A stretch of DNA of 10,280 nucleotides from UBA6921 sp031363085 (lineage in GTDB: Bacteria; Pseudomonadota; Gammaproteobacteria; SG8-11): the NCBI GenBank assembly GCA_031363085.1, contig JANLTU010000181.1:1-10280 (forward strand), given 5' to 3'. Of the stretch, positions 1 to 6,683 are shown one piece after another. The notes beneath the pieces were generated by a model. That model did not search any database. It was not told the origin of the DNA and was given only the letters and a program-made list of their open reading frames with translations. Both the position numbers and the translations under genes were made by a program. Numbering within the stretch: position 1 is the first letter of the stretch; each line of letters starts with the position of its first letter.

Positions 1-224
1 ATGAAGCGCAGCCGCTGCACCGCGTCGTCGCCGTACACGCGGTAACCACTGCCGTTCTTGCGCGCGGGCGTGATCAAGCCTTCGCGCTCGTAGTAGCGCA
101 GCGTATCGACGCTAACGCACGTCAGCGCGCCGAGTTTTCCAGCCGCGCTCCGGTTACCCATGGCGCTTAGCTTTTCGTTGGTATATTCCTGCGCCTCGCG
201 CTGACGTTGGATAAATTCACGCAT
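1..224 (-). CDS. MerR-family transcriptional regulator, N-terminal part (cut by the window edge)
   Basis: Only the DNA-binding end of this regulator is present. Counting from the ATG at 161, the product shows the MerR winged-helix pattern: TCVSVDTLRYYEREGLI, then a wing ending in SGYRVYGDDAVQRLRF. The reading frame is open to position 1, so the dimerisation helix and any metal-binding cysteines lie outside the window. Two starts are possible. The ATG at 224 adds a charged 21-residue extension, overlaps the cusA stop by 8 nt (ATGCGTGA) and has a GGAGG-like site about 15 nt upstream. The ATG at 161 gives the usual MerR length but has a poor ribosome site. I annotate the longer form without certainty. 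MerR proteins bind dyads in promoters with long spacers and respond to metals or stress. Its place directly after cusBA suggests a copper/silver sensor (CueR-like), but this is inferred from context. A cysteine replaces the usual glycine in the helix-turn-helix turn. Confidence 0.85.
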   Translation of the reverse strand, partial: MREFIQRQREAQEYTNEKLSAMGNRSAAGKLGALTCVSVDTLRYYEREGLITPARKNGSGYRVYGDDAVQRLRF

Positions 225-3200
225 CAGAATTTATGCCGCCCTCCGCTGTCTTCGGGAGTTGCCGTTTTTTCCACACGGCGAACAGGGCGGGGTAGAGCAG
301 CAGCACCATCAGCAGTGTGGTGGCGATGCCGCCGACCATCGGTGCGGCGATGCGTTTCATTACGTCGGCGCCGGTGCCGGTGCTCCACAAAATTGGCACG
401 AGGCCGGCGAGCAGTGCCGCGCCAGTCATGAGTTTGGGGCGGATGCGGCGTGCGGCACCTTCCATGATGGCGTCGACCAGATCGCTGAAGGTGTTGAGCG
501 TGCCGTCGGCGATGCGTTGGCGGCAGGCAATGTTCAGGTACAGCATCATCAGCACACCCAGCTCCGCGTCCAAGCCTGCCAGCGCGATCATGCCGACCCA
601 CGCCGCCACGCTGAGTTTGTAGCCCAGCCAGTACAGCAGCCAGATGGCGCCGGTCAGCGACACCGGCACGGTGAGCAGAATGAGCAGCGTTTCGACGACG
701 CTGCGGTTGCTCATGTACAGCATGATGAAAATGATGAGCAGGGTGAGCGGCACCGCGAATTTAAGCCGCTCTTTGGCACGCTCGAAATATTGATATTGTC
801 CCGACCACGCCATGCGATAGCCGGCCGGGGGGTTGGCTTGTGCGGCAATGACTGCGCGCGCGGCGTTGACGTAATCAGCCAGCCCGATTTTTTCGTTCAC
901 GTCGATGAACACGTAGCCGACCAGTTGGCCGTCCTCGCTACGCAACATCGGCGGGCCGGTGACGAATTCGAGATCGGCCAGTTGCGCCAGCGGAATCTGC
1001 GCGCCCGTGGGTGTGGGCACGAGTACGCGCTTCAGTGTTTCCGGGTCTTCGCGCCAGTCGCGCGCGTAGCGTAGGTTGACGGCGTAACGCGCACGGCCCT
1101 CGACGGTCTGCGTGACCATGACGCCGCCGATGGCGGTGAGAATCGTGTCTTCCACGTCGCCCACGGTCAGGCCGTAACGCGCCGCGTCCTCGCGCCGGAT
1201 GTTGAAGTCCACGTAGTAGCCACCGCGCAGCCGTTCGGCGAAAGCGCTGCGTGTATAGGGTTTGGTGCGTGGGTCGTCGTTGAGCGCGCGCTCGATTTTT
1301 ACCGCGCTGTCTTCGATCACGTTCAGGTCTGCGCCATACACCTTGAGGCCGAGATTGCTGCGGATGCCGGTGTTGAGCATTTCGGTGCGTGTCTGAATCG
1401 GCATCCACCAGACGTTGGGCATGCCGGGGAAGCGCAGCTTTTCGTCCATCTCCGCGATCAGGCTGTCCCAGGTCATGCCGGGGCGCCATTGCTCTTGCGG
1501 TTTTAACGTGACCAGCGTTTCAACCATCGACATCGGCGCGGGATCAGTAGCCGTGTCGGCGCGGCCGATCTTGCCGAACACGCGTTCCACCTCGGGAAAG
1601 TTCATCAATTCGCGGTCCATGGTTTGCAGTATTTTCCCCGCCTGGGTGACGGACAGCCCCGGCAACGACGACGGCATGTAAAGAATCGTGCCTTCGTTCA
1701 ACGACGGCATGAACTCGCTCTGCAATTTGTAAAGCACCGGCACGGTGGCGACGAGCATGGCCGCAAACAGCGCGATCACCGCCCAGCGCCAGCGCACGCA
1801 CCAGCGCACCACTGGGTTGTAAAGCGCGACCAGTGCGCGATTCAGCAGGCTGCGGTCGCCACGAATCTTGCCGCGAATCAGCAGCAGCGCCAGCGCCGGT
1901 GTGAAGGTCACCGCGAGCAGCGCGGAAAACCCCATCGCATAACTCTTGGTGTAGGCAAGCGGATGGAACAGGCGGCCTTCCGCGCCTTGCAACGCGAACA
2001 CCGGCAGGAACGAGACCGTGATGATGAGCAGCGAAAAGAAAATACTTGGCCCCACTTCCTGCATCGCAGTGACGATGACGGCGCCGCGCGCGCCGGAACG
2101 TCCGTCGCGCTCCCATTGCTCCAGATGCCGGTGCACGTTCTCGATCATCACGATGGAGGCGTCGACCATGGCGCCGATGGCTACCGCGACGCCGCCCAGC
2201 GACATGATGTTCGCGCCCAGGTGCTGCTGCACCATCGGAATGAACGACAATAAAATCGCCACCGGCAACGTCAGGATGGCGATGAGCGCCGAGCGTAGGT
2301 GCAGCAGAAACACCGCGATCACCAGCGACACCACCAGGGCCTCTTCGATCAGCGTGCGCTTGAGTGTGGCGGCGGCGCGCTCAATGAGCTGCGAGCGGTC
2401 GTAGGTGGTCACGAGGCGCACGCCGGCGGGCAGCGACGCTTGAATTTCGGTTATACGGCGCTTCACGCCGGCGATGACGCCCAGCGCGTCTTCGCCCTGG
2501 CGCATCACCACGATGCCGCCGACGGCCTCGCCCTGACCGTCCAATTCGGCCAGTCCGCGCCGCATTGCCGGGCCGAGCGTGACCTGCGCGACGTCGCGCA
2601 GGCGGATCGCGACGCCGTTCTTGCCCAAGCCCAGTGGAATCGTCTCCAGATCGTGCGGCGAACGGATATAGCCGCGCCCGCGTACGAAGTGTTCATAGCC
2701 GGCGATTTCCAGCGTCTGCCCACCGACGTCGTTGTTCGAACGGCGCACCGCGTCGCGCACCTGCGCAAGCGAAATGCCATAGCTTGCAAGTTTATTCGGA
2801 TCGAGATGAATCTGGTATTCCTTGACGAAGCCGCCGACCGGCGCAACCTCGGCCACACCTTCCACCGATGCCAGCCAGTAGCGCAGTGAAAAATCCTGCA
2901 ACGCACGCAAGTCGGCCAGACTGTGTTTGCCACTATCGTCCACCAGTGCGTATTGATAAACCCAGCCCACGCCGCTGGCATCTGGCCCCAGTTGCGGCTG
3001 TGCGTCTTCAGGCAGGCTTGCGCGCGCCGTGCTCAGATATTCCAGCACGCGTGAACGCGCCCAGTAGGGGTCGGTGCCGTCCTCGAAAATCACATAAACA
3101 AACGACAGGCCAAAGGCACTTTGGCCACGCACCTCGCGCACTTTCGGCGCGGCCAGAAAACGCGTCGTCAGCAGGTAGGTGACTTGATCTTCGACCAGAT

Positions 3201-3402
3201 CGGGACTGCGTCCCGACCATTCGGTGCTGATAATGACTTGCACGTCGGACAGGTCGGGCACGGCGTCCAGCGGGGTTGCCAGCAGCGCGCGCCAACCCCA
3301 CACGGCACTGGCCAGAATCAGCAGCAGGGTGAGCAGCGGGTTGTATGCACTCCAGCCGATGAGCCGTTGAATCAGTCCGGGAGTCGCAGGTGACGTCACC
3401 AT
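217..3402 (-). CDS. cusA: CusA-type Cu(I)/Ag(I) efflux RND pump, inner-membrane subunit
   Basis: This is the proton-driven inner-membrane pump of a heavy-metal RND system. It exports monovalent copper or silver from periplasm or cytoplasm through a tripartite complex. The product is 1061 aa (E. coli CusA is 1047). It carries CusA blocks such as DLSDVQVII, YVIFEDGTDPYWARSRVLEYL and ANIMSLGG. The three methionines that bind Cu/Ag in E. coli CusA (M573, M623, M672) align with M576 (LYMPSSL), M626 (SMVET) and M675 (EMLNTGI). The proton-relay residues D405, E939 and K984 align with D414 (AMVDASIVMIEN), E947 and K990 (RIRPK). Transmembrane segments lie near 22-40, 352-510, 538-556 and 882-1044, with two large periplasmic loops between them. 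The frame extends upstream to 3504, but the ATG at 3402 has GGGAG at 3410-3414 with a 7-nt gap and overlaps the cusB stop (ATGGTGA), so I use it. Cu/Ag specificity is well supported by the methionine triad. Confidence 0.97.
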   Translation of the reverse strand: MVTSPATPGLIQRLIGWSAYNPLLTLLLILASAVWGWRALLATPLDAVPDLSDVQVIISTEWSGRSPDLVEDQVTYLLTTRFLAAPKVREVRGQSAFGLSFVYVIFEDGTDPYWARSRVLEYLSTARASLPEDAQPQLGPDASGVGWVYQYALVDDSGKHSLADLRALQDFSLRYWLASVEGVAEVAPVGGFVKEYQIHLDPNKLASYGISLAQVRDAVRRSNNDVGGQTLEIAGYEHFVRGRGYIRSPHDLETIPLGLGKNGVAIRLRDVAQVTLGPAMRRGLAELDGQGEAVGGIVVMRQGEDALGVIAGVKRRITEIQASLPAGVRLVTTYDRSQLIERAAATLKRTLIEEALVVSLVIAVFLLHLRSALIAILTLPVAILLSFIPMVQQHLGANIMSLGGVAVAIGAMVDASIVMIENVHRHLEQWERDGRSGARGAVIVTAMQEVGPSIFFSLLIITVSFLPVFALQGAEGRLFHPLAYTKSYAMGFSALLAVTFTPALALLLIRGKIRGDRSLLNRALVALYNPVVRWCVRWRWAVIALFAAMLVATVPVLYKLQSEFMPSLNEGTILYMPSSLPGLSVTQAGKILQTMDRELMNFPEVERVFGKIGRADTATDPAPMSMVETLVTLKPQEQWRPGMTWDSLIAEMDEKLRFPGMPNVWWMPIQTRTEMLNTGIRSNLGLKVYGADLNVIEDSAVKIERALNDDPRTKPYTRSAFAERLRGGYYVDFNIRREDAARYGLTVGDVEDTILTAIGGVMVTQTVEGRARYAVNLRYARDWREDPETLKRVLVPTPTGAQIPLAQLADLEFVTGPPMLRSEDGQLVGYVFIDVNEKIGLADYVNAARAVIAAQANPPAGYRMAWSGQYQYFERAKERLKFAVPLTLLIIFIMLYMSNRSVVETLLILLTVPVSLTGAIWLLYWLGYKLSVAAWVGMIALAGLDAELGVLMMLYLNIACRQRIADGTLNTFSDLVDAIMEGAARRIRPKLMTGAALLAGLVPILWSTGTGADVMKRIAAPMVGGIATTLLMVLLLYPALFAVWKKRQLPKTAEGGINSDA

Positions 3403-4886
3403 TGTTCGACTCCCGCTTTCAGTTTGCTTTCCGAGGCGATCAAGAAGTTGCCGGACGTGACAATAACTTCGCCTTCGCGCACGCCGTCCAAAATTTCGGC
3501 CCATCCGCCCGTGGTCACCCCGGTTTTAACCCGGCGCGGTTGCAAGCGGCCGGCGCCCAGGTCAACGAACACCACACGGTTGGCGCCGGAAAACAGCACC
3601 GCATCTTCGGGAACCACCAGCCGCTCACCCAAGGGCGAGGCGATGCGCATTTCCACGTACAAATCGGCACGCAGAAAGCCGTCGGCATTGTCCAGCTCGA
3701 CGCGCACGCGCGCGGTGCGTGTGTCGGTGTCCAGCGCCGGCGCAATGTAGCTGACGCGCCCGCGCCAGGTGCGTTGCGGAACATCCGGCAAACGCACCTC
3801 GACGCTGTCGCCGGCGTGCAGCAGCGGCAGTTCATTCGCGTAGACCTGCGCCTCGACCCACACGCGCGACAGATCGGCGATGCGCAGCAGGCGCTCGGCG
3901 GCGCGAAACGCGCTGCCCGCGACCACGTTCTTCTCCGTCACCACGCCGTCCACCGGCGCAAAGATCGGCACGTAGCGCAGCGCTTCGCCGCGCTGTTCCA
4001 ACGCAGCAATTTGTTCGCGCGTCATGTCCCACAGCGACAGGCGTTCGCGCGCGGCGCGCAGCAGCGACTTGTCCTGCTGCTGCGCTGCAAACAAAAGTTC
4101 GCGCTGTGCGTTGAACAAGAGCGGGCTGTAAACGGTGAACAGCGGCTCGCCTTTGTGTACCTGCGCGCCAATATAGTTCGCGTGCAGTTCGCCGATCCAG
4201 CCGTCGAATTTTAAGGCCACATCGGACAAGCGTCGTTCGTCGATACTCACACGCCCGGCAGCACGAATCGTATAGTTAATTGCGCGGCGCTCGACGTTGG
4301 CGGTAATGACACCGATTCGCTGGCGGCGGTGCGCGTCAAGAGTGATGGTTCCGGTTTCGAGCTCGCTGGATTCACTGCGTGCCGGCGCTGCTGCGGCATT
4401 TTCAGCGTGCAGTCCGGGACGCTCCGTGCTCATGTCTAACGTAAGGCGCCCCGGCCCGGCCGGACCGCTGATGGTCAACGTCAGCGGCCACGGCCCTTCC
4501 ATCGGAAGCTCGAATTCGCCGCGATAGTCGCCCGGCGTAGTTTCAACGATATCGGCGGGCGCATGCATCGCGGGCATCGCGCCCATCGAGGGCATGACCG
4601 CTTCCGCGTTCAGATGCGCACCCGCGACCGGCTGGCCGGCAGCGTCACGCAATGCCAGCGTCAAAATGTTTTTTCCCGGTTGCGGCGGGTTGGGGCTGAT
4701 CTTGGCGTCGACCAGATAGGGTCCGGCGCGCACGGCATTCGGCGACGGCGCCAGCACCGGCGTGGGTGTGGAGGAGGTGTGCAGCAGCGGCAACGGCAGT
4801 GGTAGTGCGATTGCTGCCGTAATCAGCACGCCGGCAGCGGCAACAGCAATCCATAATTTATACGACAACGTGAAACGAGTGTGCAT
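3396..4886 (-). CDS. cusB: CusB-type periplasmic adaptor with an N-terminal FixH/YtkA-like domain
   Basis: This is the membrane-fusion protein that links the CusA pump to an outer-membrane channel and, in the Cus system, hands metal to the pump. The product is 496 aa. An N-terminal hydrophobic segment (about 10-34) anchors or exports it. Residues about 55-150 resemble a FixH/YtkA-like beta domain: GPYLVDAKISPNPPQPGKN, a methionine-rich stretch MPSMGAMPAMHAP at 98-110, then YRGEFELPMEGPWPLTLTI. The HlyD-type adaptor follows: DGWIGELHANYIGAQVHKGE at 228-247, YSPLLFNAQRELL, a helical hairpin (about 255-300), the second lipoyl half (PIFAPVDGVVTEKNV), and beta-barrel and proximal domains to the C-terminus. 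The ATG at 4886 is chosen over an upstream in-frame ATG at 4931 because AAGGAG at 4894-4899 lies 7 nt before it and the hydrophobic segment then sits near the start. It precedes cusA with a 7-nt overlap. The metal ligands of this version cannot be assigned without alignment. Confidence 0.95.
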   Translation of the reverse strand: MHTRFTLSYKLWIAVAAAGVLITAAIALPLPLPLLHTSSTPTPVLAPSPNAVRAGPYLVDAKISPNPPQPGKNILTLALRDAAGQPVAGAHLNAEAVMPSMGAMPAMHAPADIVETTPGDYRGEFELPMEGPWPLTLTISGPAGPGRLTLDMSTERPGLHAENAAAAPARSESSELETGTITLDAHRRQRIGVITANVERRAINYTIRAAGRVSIDERRLSDVALKFDGWIGELHANYIGAQVHKGEPLFTVYSPLLFNAQRELLFAAQQQDKSLLRAARERLSLWDMTREQIAALEQRGEALRYVPIFAPVDGVVTEKNVVAGSAFRAAERLLRIADLSRVWVEAQVYANELPLLHAGDSVEVRLPDVPQRTWRGRVSYIAPALDTDTRTARVRVELDNADGFLRADLYVEMRIASPLGERLVVPEDAVLFSGANRVVFVDLGAGRLQPRRVKTGVTTGGWAEILDGVREGEVIVTSGNFLIASESKLKAGVEQW

Positions 4887-4967
4887 GATCCTTCTCCTTC
4901 GAAATCGAATACGAAACGCAGCGCGGTGCAAACCGACGACGCGGTAAGTTCAATACGAAGAAACGAC

Positions 4968-5354
4968 CTAAATGCGCAGACGCAGTGTAGCGAGGTAGGG
5001 CGGAAGAGCAGACGTTGGCGGGGGAGAACGCGTTGCTGCATCACGCGGCCGTGTTTCGGCTGTAGTGGCAACGATGTAAAGCAAAACCGACGCCGGTAGC
5101 GCAACGTGTGCCGCAACATCTGGCGGCGACAGCGGGGCGACCTCATTCACTTCAGTCACCGGCTGGTAGCCAAGCTGGCAGCAGTCATTGGATACACTCG
5201 GGTCTTGGGCCGGCGCCGCTTGCATGGCACAGGGATCCGCAACGCGCGCATCCAACAGCACGCAAGCCACCGCCGCCTGCACCTGCAATAGCAGATAAGG
5301 CAGCAGCGCGGCAATGGCGATCCAGCGGCGAAGCATGTGTGAACGGCGGCTCAT
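4968..5354 (-). CDS. small secreted cysteine-containing protein, first gene of the cus operon
   Basis: I do not recognise this 128-aa protein as a named family. It begins with basic residues (SRRSHMLRR) and a hydrophobic stretch (about 11-30) that reads as a signal peptide or anchor. The mature part has four cysteines: C31, C42 and an adjacent pair C58-C59 in SNDCCQLGY. A second hydrophobic stretch spans about 85-99. The tail is proline-rich and ends PPYLATLRLRI. It is 81 nt upstream of cusB on the same strand with no hairpin terminator between them, so co-transcription is likely. Small secreted proteins with Cys or CC motifs often accompany copper-efflux operons, and a metal-related periplasmic role is inferred from that alone. 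C31 follows AVA, which is not a good lipobox. The start could instead be the ATG at 5336; neither start has a clear Shine-Dalgarno site. Confidence 0.7.
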   Translation of the reverse strand: MSRRSHMLRRWIAIAALLPYLLLQVQAAVACVLLDARVADPCAMQAAPAQDPSVSNDCCQLGYQPVTEVNEVAPLSPPDVAAHVALPASVLLYIVATTAETRPRDAATRSPPPTSALPPYLATLRLRI

Positions 5355-5359
5355 AGGTA

Positions 5360-5399
5360 CCCAGTATAGCGGCCGATCAGCGGCGCACCGTTAACTGGG
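5360..5399 (-). promoter_or_regulatory. possible promoter and operator of the cus operon
   Basis: On the minus strand a -10-like TATACT (5363-5368) lies just before the first gene of the operon. A weak TTAACG (5388-5393) sits 20 nt upstream of it. An inverted repeat encloses both: CCCAGT at 5360-5365 and ACTGGG at 5394-5399, with further partial matching inward (ATAGCGG against TTAACGG). An over-long spacer is typical of promoters activated by MerR-family proteins, and a MerR gene ends this operon. The -35 match is poor and the arms do not match the CueR consensus. If the -10 is right, the transcript would start almost at the ATG at 5354, which would favour a leaderless message or the later start at 5336. 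Confidence 0.35.
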
Positions 5400-5505
5400 A
5401 CTCGATTCGGGTGGGTTGGTTCCTGGAAATCGTAACTCGCTCGAATCTGGATAGGCATGCAAGGAAAAGCGCCACTTGGGGAATGGGTGCTCAGTTTGCC
5501 CAACA

Positions 5506-5519
5506 CTGATAGATATCAG
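5506..5519. repeat. inverted repeat CTGATA-GA-TATCAG
   Basis: Two perfect 6-bp arms separated by GA lie about 165 nt upstream of the muramidase gene. This could be a regulator binding site. Nothing identifies the regulator, and a dyad this short can arise by chance. Confidence 0.4.
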
Positions 5520-5524
5520 GAAGA

Positions 5525-5541
5525 GTGTGCAAATCTCACAC
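5525..5541. repeat. inverted repeat GTGTG-N7-CACAC
   Basis: A 5-bp dyad with a 7-nt spacer lies only 5 nt after the CTGATA/TATCAG dyad. The two could form a composite operator for the cus operon or the lysis cassette. The evidence is symmetry and position only. Confidence 0.3.
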
Positions 5542-5617
5542 GCTAATTGCCATATTTTTGGGATGACGTCGCGCCTGCATTGGTTTGCAATAGGATCAAT
5601 CGTTGACCGGAGCCAGT

Positions 5618-5629
5618 GCGCCTAGGCGC
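5618..5629. repeat. 12-bp perfect palindrome GCGCCTAGGCGC
   Basis: A gapless 12-bp palindrome lies 55 nt before the muramidase start codon, where an operator or leader structure of the lysis cassette could lie. It contains CCTAGG, a rare hexamer in many bacterial genomes. I do not recognise it as the site of a known regulator. Confidence 0.4.
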
Positions 5630-5684
5630 GTGATGTCGACACCGGTGTTGTTGCTGAGCAGGTAACAATACGGAGGTAAACCCC

Positions 5685-6173
5685 ATGGCCGATTTCAACA
5701 AAGCCATTGTCACCACGCTGGCGCGCGAAGGCGGCGCCAAGTTCACCGATGATCCGAGCGACCGGGGCGGTGCAACCAAATACGGCATTTCGCAGCGCGC
5801 CTACCCGGATGTCGACATCCGCAACCTTACGGAGCAGCAGGCGCGCGAAATTTACAAGCGTGACTACTGGGACCGCATCCGTGGTGATGATATCCAATCG
5901 CAAGAGATCGCCGAGCACATGTTCGACACCTGCGTGAACATGGGCGTGAAAACCGGCTGCCGTATCACCCAAGCGGTGTTGGGAATCGATCCCGCCGACG
6001 GCATCATCGGCAGCGAGTCCTTGGCGGTGATCAACAAAACCGATCCGATGTGGTTTGTTTCCACGTTTACCATTGCCAAAATCGCGCGCTACACGCACAT
6101 CTGCAACCGGGATAAATCGCAATCCAAATACTTATTGGGCTGGCTGAATCGCGCCTTGGGAGGTGAGGCATGA
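5685..6173 (+). CDS. GH108 muramidase (endolysin or secretion-associated lysozyme)
   Basis: The 162-aa product matches glycoside hydrolase family 108, phage-type lysozymes that cut the glycan strands of peptidoglycan. The family signature is intact near the N-terminus: E15-G-G, then DDPSDRGGATKYGIS at 22-36, with E15 as the expected catalytic glutamate. The middle holds YWDRIRGDDI and the FDTCVNMGVKTG helix. The end (about 100-162) resembles the PG-binding domain usual for this family and finishes SKYLLGWLNRALGGEA. Length is normal for a full enzyme. No signal peptide is visible, so export would depend on the holin-like product of the next gene. The start is secure: GGAGG at 5672-5676 lies 8 nt before the ATG. 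The gene overlaps the next by 4 nt (ATGA). GH108 enzymes occur in prophages and gene transfer agents, and one, Salmonella TtsA, acts in typhoid-toxin release. No other phage gene is visible here. Confidence 0.93.
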   Translation: MADFNKAIVTTLAREGGAKFTDDPSDRGGATKYGISQRAYPDVDIRNLTEQQAREIYKRDYWDRIRGDDIQSQEIAEHMFDTCVNMGVKTGCRITQAVLGIDPADGIIGSESLAVINKTDPMWFVSTFTIAKIARYTHICNRDKSQSKYLLGWLNRALGGEA

Positions 6174-6619
6174 ATTTCACTGGAATCTTAGGACAGCTCC
6201 TGGGCGGCGGCGACGTGATCAAGTCGCTGGGCGATGGTCTTGACAAATTAGTGACCTCGGACGAAGAGCGCCTGGAGAAGAGAAATGAACTCCTCAAGGC
6301 GGAGCGCGAGTTCGACTCGTTGCAATTGAAACTGCTCGCGGATCAAAATACCGCGCAAACGGAAGTGAACAAGATCGAGGCGGCTAACAACAATATCTTT
6401 GTCGCCGGCTGGCGTCCGGCGATTGGCTGGGTCGGGGTGCTGGCACTGTTTTACCAGTACCTCGTGTATCCATTGCTGACCTGGTTGCCGATAGCAAAAG
6501 CACCGCCACCGCTGGACACCGGCACTTTGCTTACGTTGATCACGGGCATGCTCGGCATCGCCGGCATGCGTTCATTCGACAAGCTCAAGGGCACAGATAC
6601 GAAAGCCGTGGGTAACTGA
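6170..6619 (+). CDS. holin-like membrane protein (3TM/GTA holin family)
   Basis: The 149-aa product is probably the membrane partner that lets the muramidase reach the cell wall. Residues 1-25 form a glycine-rich, weakly hydrophobic segment. Residues about 28-73 are highly charged and likely helical or coiled coil (SDEERLEKRNELLKAEREF). Two clear membrane segments follow: about 84-105 (IGWVGVLALFYQYLVYPLLTW) and about 117-133 (GTLLTLITGMLGIAGM). The WRPAIGW motif before the first and GMRSFDKLKG after the second are typical of the family known as 3TM or GTA holins. The start ATG overlaps the muramidase stop (ATGA), with GGAGG-like sequence just upstream, which indicates translational coupling. 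The family occurs with phage and gene-transfer-agent lysozymes. No spanin gene is seen downstream. The family call comes from motif recognition, not a search. Confidence 0.85.
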   Translation: MNFTGILGQLLGGGDVIKSLGDGLDKLVTSDEERLEKRNELLKAEREFDSLQLKLLADQNTAQTEVNKIEAANNNIFVAGWRPAIGWVGVLALFYQYLVYPLLTWLPIAKAPPPLDTGTLLTLITGMLGIAGMRSFDKLKGTDTKAVGN

Positions 6620-6646
6620 AAATCATCTTGGATGTCGGCCCACAAA

Positions 6647-6671
6647 CGCTGGACCGCATGACGGTCCGGCG
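6647..6671 (-). terminator. hairpin terminator candidate between convergent genes
   Basis: A 10-bp stem (CGCTGGACCG against CGGTCCGGCG, one G-U pair) with a 5-nt loop lies between the holin stop and the end of the nucleotidase gene. On the minus strand the stem is followed by TTTGTG, a short and weak U-tract. On the plus strand no T-run follows. It most likely ends the nucleotidase transcript and may also hinder read-through from the holin. Confidence 0.5.
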
Positions 6672-6683
6672 TGAAAAGTAAAA

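Larger units (their letters stand above)
5355..5684. other. intergenic gap between the cus operon and the lysis cassette
   Basis: These 330 bases separate divergently transcribed units, so they should hold promoters for both. I see no convincing coding frame. Apart from the inverted repeat near the cus start, three dyads stand out and are listed separately: 5506-5519, 5525-5541 and 5618-5629. A TTGACC at 5603-5608 resembles a -35 for the plus-strand genes, but no good -10 follows at the usual distance. I see no tRNA, CRISPR or clear direct repeat. Confidence 0.6.

Noticed and set aside
259..1074. Long open frame on the plus strand opposite cusA
   Set aside because: It is antisense to a pump gene with intact family motifs. 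Its translation is rich in H, Q and R without recognisable domains, as expected from the complement of GC-rich coding DNA.
3403..3504. Upstream extension of cusA by 34 residues
   Set aside because: It lies inside cusB, is arginine-rich and lacks similarity to CusA N-termini. The ATG at 3402 has a good ribosome site and a coupling overlap.
3390..4214. Long open frame on the plus strand opposite cusB (274 codons)
   Set aside because: It is a complement shadow of the adaptor gene, with no domain pattern and no ribosome site that stands out.
4887..4931. Upstream extension of cusB by 15 residues
   Set aside because: It would contain the strong AAGGAG site that serves the ATG at 4886, and it would place an arginine-rich stretch before the signal segment.
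5262..5270. Possible lipoprotein cysteine (C31) in the small secreted protein
   Set aside because: The residues before it (AVA) lack the usual leucine at -3, so a lipobox call is not supported.
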